This document shows positions 1 to 3,239 of a DNA stretch of 5,939 nt, piece by piece. Each line of letters begins with the position of its first letter. The stretch's first letter is position 1. The notes under the pieces are model-generated. The model made no database searches. It was not told the DNA's origin and was given only the letters and a program-made list of their open reading frames with translations. The position numbers and the translations under genes were made by a program. Origin of the DNA: Candidatus Nanohalarchaeota archaeon. Lineage in GTDB: Archaea > EX4484-52 > B79-G9. Location: positions 1 to 5,939 of the forward strand of contig QMVA01000099.1 of the NCBI GenBank assembly GCA_003660865.1, read 5' to 3'.

Positions 1-68
1 AGCGCCATCAATACATAAACATAATTTCCTCAGAAAAGCACGCACTTAATCTTCATCACAGTTAAACA

Positions 69-75
69 TTTATTT
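69..75 (+). promoter_or_regulatory. Possible TATA box for the gene at 96 (leaderless)
   Basis: The T/A element TTTATTT is centred about 24 bp before the ATG at 96, the usual distance from an archaeal TATA box to its transcription start. No Shine-Dalgarno sequence precedes that ATG, so a leaderless mRNA starting at or next to the ATG is the simplest reading. The surroundings are AT-rich, so a chance match is possible. Confidence 0.35.
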
Positions 76-95
76 CTCCAGAATAACCAATCTTT

Positions 96-362
96 ATGCT
101 TGAACTAATAACAATTCTTACAGGCTCAATCGGATTAGCCGTTATCCTTTATTTAACGGGGTATATAATTGAAATGGGTTCTAAACTAAAAATTGCAGGT
201 ACATCTCACTGGAATCCTATTGATACAAAACCATTTTTGCAACGTTTAGATTACATGACTATAGGATTGCTCATTATAGGAACTATTTTGGTCTTTACAG
301 GACCTACAATGATTGTTCTTAGTATAGTTAATGTCGTTACTAAATGGACAAATTTAACCTAA
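96..362 (+). CDS. Small two-helix membrane protein of unknown function
   Basis: I do not recognise the family of this 88-residue protein. It has a hydrophobic helix at about residues 3-27, a short basic loop at about 28-52 carrying several Lys/Arg, and a second long hydrophobic stretch at about 53-83. By the positive-inside rule the loop is cytoplasmic and both termini lie outside. The ATG at 96 has no ribosome binding site but sits at TATA-to-start distance from an upstream element, suggesting leaderless expression. The reading frame ends at a TAA just before another open frame (386-814) that encodes a third membrane helix and a basic tail. The two fit topologically as parts of one three-helix protein, so this could be the front half of a broken gene. 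Base composition is clearly AT-richer than the genes at 1557 and 3238. Confidence 0.5.
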   Translation: MLELITILTGSIGLAVILYLTGYIIEMGSKLKIAGTSHWNPIDTKPFLQRLDYMTIGLLIIGTILVFTGPTMIVLSIVNVVTKWTNLT

Positions 363-394
363 GACCAAGAGACGTTAATCTATAGGGTGAAGAC

Positions 395-814
395 ATTTGT
401 CCAAATAGTTATGTCTTCAACTATAATTATAATCCCAATTTTCTAGGAATTATAACTTTCAGTAATGATTCTAATCTTGAATTAATCAATAGTCGTGCTC
501 CTGGTATTACCCTTATAGGTGCTGGTATTCTCTGCTATTATTTGATTTGTATTGCTCTAGGTTATTTTACAACGAAAAATAATTATTCTCATAAAATAAT
601 ATATCATGATGATTATAGCGATAATGTTGTCACAGAATATTGTGATATGTTTGATGAAACATCAGACTTTATGTATGCTATTTTTAAGAAGGACAAATGC
701 ATGCATGCCATACCTAAGAAAAACATCATTGAATTATGCTTCGAAAAATCTAAAAAAGAGAATAAAATTCAAAAGATAAAAGAAAAGCCCAAAAAAAAGA
801 AAGAACAAAACTGA
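395..814 (+). CDS. One-helix membrane protein with Lys-rich tail; start codon unclear
   Basis: The frame is open from 386 (after a TAG at 383-385) to the TGA at 812-814. It encodes a polar, Asn/Tyr-rich segment, one hydrophobic helix (about 505-565), a mixed segment, and a tail in which Lys and Glu dominate. No ATG or GTG occurs in frame before the helix. The TTG at 542 lies inside the helix, would leave about nine hydrophobic residues, and has no ribosome binding site. A GGGTG-like stretch at 385-389 sits five bases before an ATT at 395, so a non-canonical ATT start is possible; I list the gene from there. The alternative is that the true start was lost and this is the back half of a gene whose front is at 96-362. 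No single indel could join the two, because all three frames have a stop between 360 and 385. I do not recognise the family. Confidence 0.35.
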   Translation: MCPNSYVFNYNYNPNFLGIITFSNDSNLELINSRAPGITLIGAGILCYYLICIALGYFTTKNNYSHKIIYHDDYSDNVVTEYCDMFDETSDFMYAIFKKDKCMHAIPKKNIIELCFEKSKKENKIQKIKEKPKKKKEQN

Positions 815-835
815 AGCAGCCCATTCAATTCAGTT
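781..835 (-). terminator. Terminator for the minus-strand regulator gene
   Basis: Reading the minus strand just past the regulator's stop codon (837-839) there is an inverted repeat, AACTGAA/TTCAGTT (arms 829-835 and 809-815). It is followed by a long T-rich run (808 down to about 791) with one stretch of eight or more Ts. Archaeal termination relies mainly on T-tracts. The T-tract is the complement of the Lys codons that end the plus-strand open frame at 814. Confidence 0.5.
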
Positions 836-836
836 C

Positions 837-1394
837 TCAATCCTTAAGAACATCATACAACTCATCATTAAGAACAATCTTATTTATCTTCCCAAGTCTC
901 TCTTTACGTATAATCCCCTTCTGCTCAAGAGCCACCAAAATTCTATGGGTCTTGACCTTATTCAGGTTAGGCAGATGAGATAATTCATACTGTTGCACTT
1001 TGCCATTATTTTCAATAAGTGTCTCAATAACATTCCTTTCCTGGCGCGTCAAAAAATTCAGGATTATTTTCGTATTCTTCTTCAATGTCTGCTCCTGTTG
1101 AATCACTTTATCAGACATGAGATAATACACCACAGTACCCACCAGCAAGCCGATGAACGCCATAAAAGGCAGCAGATAAAACCCGTGGAATATTGACTGC
1201 GCCTCTCTGCTTTCAATCATAAGCTGTTTAATCTCATCAATTGTCATCTCATCAATTGCATCCGGATCCAGCCGTGATTCCTGCCGGACATCATGCTGAT
1301 AATTAAAATAAGTACTTACAGACAAAGTCAGCAATGCAAATGAGATAATAATCCCGACACCAAGTATAATCTTTCTGTTACCATTTGAACTCAT
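837..1394 (-). CDS. Membrane-anchored winged-helix transcriptional regulator
   Basis: This 185-residue protein has two membrane helices (about 9-29 and 70-93) flanking a mostly acidic extracytoplasmic loop of about 40 residues. A juxtamembrane helix (94-110) leads into a C-terminal winged helix (112-182). The HTH core runs from LTRQERNVIETL (115-126), through the turn near LPNLNK (141-146), to a recognition helix at about 146-159. The wing lies around RKERLGKINKIVL (163-175). This is the architecture of the predicted membrane-associated transcriptional regulators of Archaea (COG2512-like, from memory). The protein probably senses something outside or in the membrane through the loop and binds DNA from the membrane. 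It is divergent from the secreted-protein gene at 1557, and the shared upstream region carries repeated AGTTTCA elements that are its likely sites. A TATA box about 28 bp before the ATG and only a weak AGGG ahead of the start suggest a very short leader. Ligand and target are unknown. Confidence 0.85.
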   Translation of the reverse strand: MSSNGNRKIILGVGIIISFALLTLSVSTYFNYQHDVRQESRLDPDAIDEMTIDEIKQLMIESREAQSIFHGFYLLPFMAFIGLLVGTVVYYLMSDKVIQQEQTLKKNTKIILNFLTRQERNVIETLIENNGKVQQYELSHLPNLNKVKTHRILVALEQKGIIRKERLGKINKIVLNDELYDVLKD

Positions 1395-1416
1395 AATACC
1401 CTAATTCATCTGCAAT

Positions 1417-1426
1417 CAATATAAAA
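1417..1426 (-). promoter_or_regulatory. TATA box of the regulator gene
   Basis: On the minus strand TTTTATATTG lies about 28 bp before the ATG at 1394, placing the transcription start within a few bases of the start codon. The first AGTTTCA element begins eight bases upstream of it (at 1434/1435), overlapping the BRE side. A bound regulator there could recruit or block TBP/TFB. Confidence 0.5.
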
Positions 1427-1433
1427 CTAGTCA

Positions 1434-1504
1434 TAGTTTCACAATACTGAAACTAAGTTTCACAATACATTCCATAGTTACGGGAACTAATAAGTATAGT
1501 TTCA
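1434..1504. promoter_or_regulatory. Phased operator array between divergent genes
   Basis: AGTTTCA occurs at 1435-1441, 1456-1462 and 1498-1504, and a degenerate copy, AGTTACG, at 1476-1482. Successive starts are 21, 20 and 22 bp apart, about two helical turns, so the elements lie on one face of the DNA. The first two copies extend to a 13-bp direct repeat, AGTTTCACAATAC (1435-1447 and 1456-1468). The first copy also forms an inverted repeat with 8-bp arms, TAGTTTCA/TGAAACTA (1434-1441, 1448-1455), and the degenerate copy has a partner AACT at 1485-1488. The array spans the gap between the regulator's TATA box and that of the secreted-protein gene. Binding by the adjacent winged-helix protein is an inference from position. 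Confidence 0.65.
1491..1499 (+). promoter_or_regulatory. Possible TATA element of the secreted-protein gene
   Basis: TAAGTATAG lies about 60 bp before the ATG at 1557. A start about 25 bp downstream would give a leader of about 35 bases that includes the GGAGGCG site. The element overlaps the AGTTTCA copy at 1498-1504, so occupancy there would compete with TBP. It is a weak match to the archaeal consensus. Confidence 0.3.
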
Positions 1505-1543
1505 TCCATAGGATACCACAAGCAAGGACAAAGATCCTGGCTT

Positions 1544-1550
1544 GGAGGCG
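1544..1550 (+). promoter_or_regulatory. Ribosome binding site that fixes the start at 1557
   Basis: GGAGGCG ends six bases before the ATG at 1557, a standard spacing. The in-frame TTG at 1542 overlaps this site and cannot be the start it serves, so the first five codons of the longer frame are rejected. Confidence 0.75.
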
Positions 1551-1556
1551 AACAAG

Positions 1557-2030
1557 ATGAAAACACAAAAGAACCGGCATGCAAAAGCGGCAATATATGG
1601 CCTGTTTGCGCTCATGGTTGTTGGAACGCTGACAATCAGCTTCGCAAGCGCATACCGTGGCGACTACACCGTAAAAGGCCCAAACTGCAACGAAGAAAGG
1701 CACGAAGCAATGGAAACAGCATTTGAGTCATCAGAATATACCGCATGGTCTAATCTAATGGCAGAAGACGGCAGGCATCCAAGAGTATTGGATGTAGTAA
1801 CAGAAAGCAATTTCGACACATTTGCACAGGCGCACGCAGCAGCAGAGTACGGAGACTATGAACTCGCAGCAAATCTGAGAGCGGAACTTGGCCTAAACAA
1901 CGGTAACGGACCACAAGATGGAAACGGCCATAAAATGGGCCAGGGCGAAGGGCAACAAAGGCACAGGAACAACTGCGATGACGGCAATTGCGGCAATATG
2001 GGCTCCGGACAAGGAAAAGGAAGGCATTAA
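1557..2030 (+). CDS. Small secreted protein with DPANN-type helical domain and Gly/Asn/His tail
   Basis: This 157-residue protein has a basic N-terminus, a hydrophobic segment at about 11-30 and a small-residue cleavage region (SFASA, 28-32), together a signal peptide. Residues 45-113 form a helical domain with recognisable landmarks: HEAMETAFESSEYTAW (49-64), VVTESNFDTFAQAH (80-93) and ANLRAELGL (105-113). I know this arrangement from small exported proteins of DPANN archaea and some ultra-small bacteria; its function is not established. The tail (114-157) is rich in Gly, Asn, Gln and His with Cys140 and Cys145, and could be disordered or bind metal. The ATG at 1557 is chosen over the TTG at 1542 because it has a proper GGAGGCG site. 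It is transcribed away from the membrane-bound regulator across a repeated operator region, so it is the regulator's most likely target. It ends in a strong terminator hairpin. GC content is visibly higher than in the flanking genes. Confidence 0.8.
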   Translation: MKTQKNRHAKAAIYGLFALMVVGTLTISFASAYRGDYTVKGPNCNEERHEAMETAFESSEYTAWSNLMAEDGRHPRVLDVVTESNFDTFAQAHAAAEYGDYELAANLRAELGLNNGNGPQDGNGHKMGQGEGQQRHRNNCDDGNCGNMGSGQGKGRH

Positions 2031-2051
2031 GCCTTTCTTTTTTTTATTTTT
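2015..2051 (+). terminator. Hairpin plus T-tract terminator of the secreted-protein gene
   Basis: AAAAGGAAGGC (2015-2025) pairs with GCCTTTCTTTT (2031-2041) as an 11-bp stem with one G-U pair. The five-base loop ATTAA contains the stop codon. Eight Ts (2038-2045) and five more after one A follow. The stem overlaps the last codons of the gene, so termination is built into the coding end. It should separate this gene from the cassette starting at 2073. Confidence 0.7.
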
Positions 2052-2059
2052 GAATCGAA

Positions 2060-2065
2060 AGAGGT
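2060..2065 (+). promoter_or_regulatory. Ribosome binding site upstream of the SHOCT gene
   Basis: AGAGGT lies seven bases before the in-frame ATA at 2073 but 34 bases before the first in-frame ATG at 2100. This spacing, and the family-like residues encoded between, point to initiation near 2073. The T-rich run at 2041-2051 could also serve as a TATA-like element for this cassette. Confidence 0.4.
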
Positions 2066-2072
2066 AATACAA

Positions 2073-2285
2073 ATACCCTACGGATATGGATTTGCATATA
2101 TGCTTGGAGCGCAGATATTGTTTTTCATAGCAACAATAGGGCTAGTAATGTGGTTTGTGAAAAACACAGCACAAAAAGACATATATACTCCAAAAAATAT
2201 ACTTGACAGGAGATTAGTTTCAGGAGAGATAAACCCAAAAGAGTACAATATATTATTAAAAACAATAAACTATTCATGTGATTAA
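2073..2285 (+). CDS. SHOCT-domain small membrane protein; possible AUA start
   Basis: The product has 70 residues if read from ATA at 2073, or 61 from ATG at 2100. It has one membrane helix (about 12-29 of the longer form) and a C-terminal SHOCT-type motif: ILDRRLVSGEINPKEYNILL, matching the usual pattern of a Leu/Arg helix, Gly-Glu-Ile turn and Glu-Tyr helix. SHOCT is a short C-terminal domain thought to mediate oligomerisation; members with one helix often begin with Gly- and Tyr-rich residues. The codons between 2073 and 2100 encode such a stretch (PYGYGFAY), and the only good ribosome binding site fits 2073. This supports the longer form despite the unusual ATA codon, which could also be a mutated or misread ATG. 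The stop codon at 2283-2285 abuts the ATG of the lipoprotein at 2286, implying translational coupling. The exact role is unknown. Confidence 0.6.
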   Translation: MPYGYGFAYMLGAQILFFIATIGLVMWFVKNTAQKDIYTPKNILDRRLVSGEINPKEYNILLKTINYSCD

Positions 2286-2600
2286 ATGAAAAAAATACAA
2301 TTATTAATATGTATATTACTGGTGGTTGCAGTTAGTGGATGCGCATCTGATTCAGACGATGAACATGACCATTCAGTAGAGATAGAAGGCTCTGAAATGA
2401 AGTCTCTAACAATACAACAAGTAGCTGATCTTTGGGAAATAGATTCAGAGCTCCTTTTATCCAGAATTATAGAAGAATTTGATTTGAAAGGAAGCTATAC
2501 TGTAGACACTGTTCTGGAAGATATCCGGGAAGCAGAATATAAGTTCTCTCCTGCGCAAATAAAAGATATGGCAGAAGAGATAAAACAACGGGGCGTATAA
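2286..2600 (+). CDS. Lipoprotein with small helical domain, partner of DUF4405 protein
   Basis: This 104-residue protein has a short basic start, a hydrophobic segment (4-16) and a lipobox ending VSGC with Cys19 as the lipidation site. An Asp/Glu/His-rich linker (20-36) follows, then a compact helical region (about 38-101). That region begins SLTIQQVADLWEI (40-52) and contains LLLSRIIEEF (56-65) and FSPAQIKDMAEEI (87-99). From memory it resembles the small domain (pattern: L-hydrophobic-EVA, GI, LL, later FSPEEI) often found with DUF4405 or 4Fe-4S/NapH-like membrane proteins. That fits the next gene, a DUF4405-like protein two bases downstream. The ATG directly follows the stop of the SHOCT gene with no clear ribosome binding site, so translation is likely coupled. 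It would sit outside the membrane, tethered by lipid, probably touching the haem-bearing membrane protein. No cofactor-binding cysteine motif is visible in the mature part. Confidence 0.65.
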   Translation: MKKIQLLICILLVVAVSGCASDSDDEHDHSVEIEGSEMKSLTIQQVADLWEIDSELLLSRIIEEFDLKGSYTVDTVLEDIREAEYKFSPAQIKDMAEEIKQRGV

Positions 2601-2601
2601 T

Positions 2602-2880
2602 ATGAACAGGACAAAATTAAATTATTGGACTGATATTGGCTTGGCAATATCCTTTTTTATTTGTTTTTATACTGGATTCGTTAGATGGCCTGGATTGATA
2701 AAAATAATAGGTGTATCTGCATACAAGACATTATCTTTTAGCAACATATCCAGATTACATGACATGAGCGGTCTGATTATAGGATTACTTGTCGTAATTC
2801 ATTTAGCACTACATTGGAAATGGATAGTGTCTGTAACTAAAGACATGTTCAAAAAAGGAAATCAGGAACACAATGACTGA
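2602..2880 (+). CDS. DUF4405-like membrane protein, probable b-type haem carrier
   Basis: This 92-residue protein has a first membrane helix at about 10-28, an amphipathic middle (29-50) and a second helix at about 55-77. The signature is RLHDMSGLIIGLLVVIHLALHW (51-72), with His53, His67 and His71. The H-x2-SG and H-x3-HW pattern is characteristic of DUF4405 and related cytochrome b-like two- to four-helix proteins, where the histidines are predicted haem ligands. DUF4405 has been tied by comparative genomics to extracytosolic electron-transfer (flavinylation-linked) systems, but no FMN-binding or ApbE gene is visible here. The first helix carries no His, so a dimer or partner would be needed for further ligands. 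It is the last gene of the cassette, separated by one base from the lipoprotein stop. A weak GGGGCG lies eight bases or so before its ATG. The short basic tail is cytoplasmic. Confidence 0.7.
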   Translation: MNRTKLNYWTDIGLAISFFICFYTGFVRWPGLIKIIGVSAYKTLSFSNISRLHDMSGLIIGLLVVIHLALHWKWIVSVTKDMFKKGNQEHND

Positions 2881-2896
2881 CCTCTCTACTCATAAC

Positions 2897-2924
2897 AAAA
2901 AAAATCAATCCTTTTTAGAAAAAA
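2897..2924 (-). terminator. T-tract terminator of the minus-strand surface operon
   Basis: On the minus strand, downstream of the stop at 2959, there are two T-runs (six Ts at 2924-2919 and eight at 2904-2897). A small AT hairpin (TTTTT/AAAAA around 2912-2923) sits beside the first. Oligo-T runs alone can terminate archaeal transcription. The convergent plus-strand cassette ends at 2880; on that strand only a run of five Ts (2912-2916) is seen. Confidence 0.5.
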
Positions 2925-2958
2925 CCAATAAGGGCTGGAAACCATCCCGTTCCTAGAT

Positions 2959-3222
2959 TCACCAGTCAATATTCTCAAACTCTTTATCCAGATTCTCAAC
3001 ATCCTCGTCCTCAAGTTCAGTACTTGTGCTCTCAACCTCATCAATATCTTCTGAAACCTCGCCACCCAGAGTATCTTTTTCATCTGTAGCAGGGTCCGCG
3101 GGCGCAGCATCATCACCGACGGCAGTAGTATCATCTGCTCCGCCGGCATCCTTATCTGCACATCCTGAAACAAACAGAACTGCCACCAATAGCGCCATCA
3201 AAACAATAGTCATCTTATTCAT
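2959..3222 (-). CDS. Small acidic lipoprotein
   Basis: This 87-residue protein has a hydrophobic segment (5-18) leading to a lipobox FVSGC, with Cys21 as the lipidation site. The mature part (22-87) is low-complexity, rich in Asp, Glu, Ala, Thr and Ser with almost no basic residues, and ends EFENIDW. It looks intrinsically disordered, like an acidic spacer or stalk on the outer face of the membrane. The gene starts 15 bases after the 794-residue protein's stop codon. Its AAGGAG site (3234-3239) overlaps that stop codon and stands 11 bases from the ATG, a long but usable spacing. The two are almost certainly co-transcribed and their products act at the same surface. The large protein also has a long Asp/Glu/Ser linker. 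I do not recognise a family. Confidence 0.7.
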   Translation of the reverse strand: MNKMTIVLMALLVAVLFVSGCADKDAGGADDTTAVGDDAAPADPATDEKDTLGGEVSEDIDEVESTSTELEDEDVENLDKEFENIDW

Positions 3223-3233
3223 AACACATCACA

Positions 3234-3239
3234 CTCCTT
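3234..3239 (-). promoter_or_regulatory. Ribosome binding site overlapping the upstream stop codon
   Basis: On the minus strand AAGGAG shares two bases with the TAA (3240-3238) that ends the 794-residue gene. Ribosomes finishing the first gene would sit on the site for the lipoprotein gene, so translation is likely coupled. Confidence 0.6.

Noticed and set aside
1..65. Possible end of an upstream plus-strand gene or a minus-strand start (GAGGAAATTATG on the minus strand)
   Set aside because: The minus-strand ATG frame stops after four codons, and the short plus-strand frame ending at 65 is too short to tell from chance.
1431..1703. Minus-strand open frame rich in Cys and aromatic residues
   Set aside because: It crosses the operator region and runs antisense to the signal-peptide coding region of the secreted protein; no ribosome binding site.
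2216..2222. A further AGTTTCA inside the SHOCT gene
   Set aside because: It is isolated, unphased and inside coding sequence, so likely a chance 7-mer.
3060..3120. Low-complexity acidic codon runs considered as tandem repeats or a CRISPR-like array
   Set aside because: No regular repeat unit or spacing is present; it is simply Asp/Glu/Ala-rich coding sequence.
2886..3173. Minus-strand open frame overlapping the acidic lipoprotein
   Set aside because: It is in another frame of the lipoprotein gene, with no signal or start site; the lipoprotein has a clear lipobox and the acidic composition of a real product.
3191..3201. 11-bp identity (AGCGCCATCAA) with the first bases of the window
   Set aside because: At 3191 it encodes part of a lipoprotein signal peptide; a single 11-bp match with no extension is within chance and does not show a repeat or duplicated gene.
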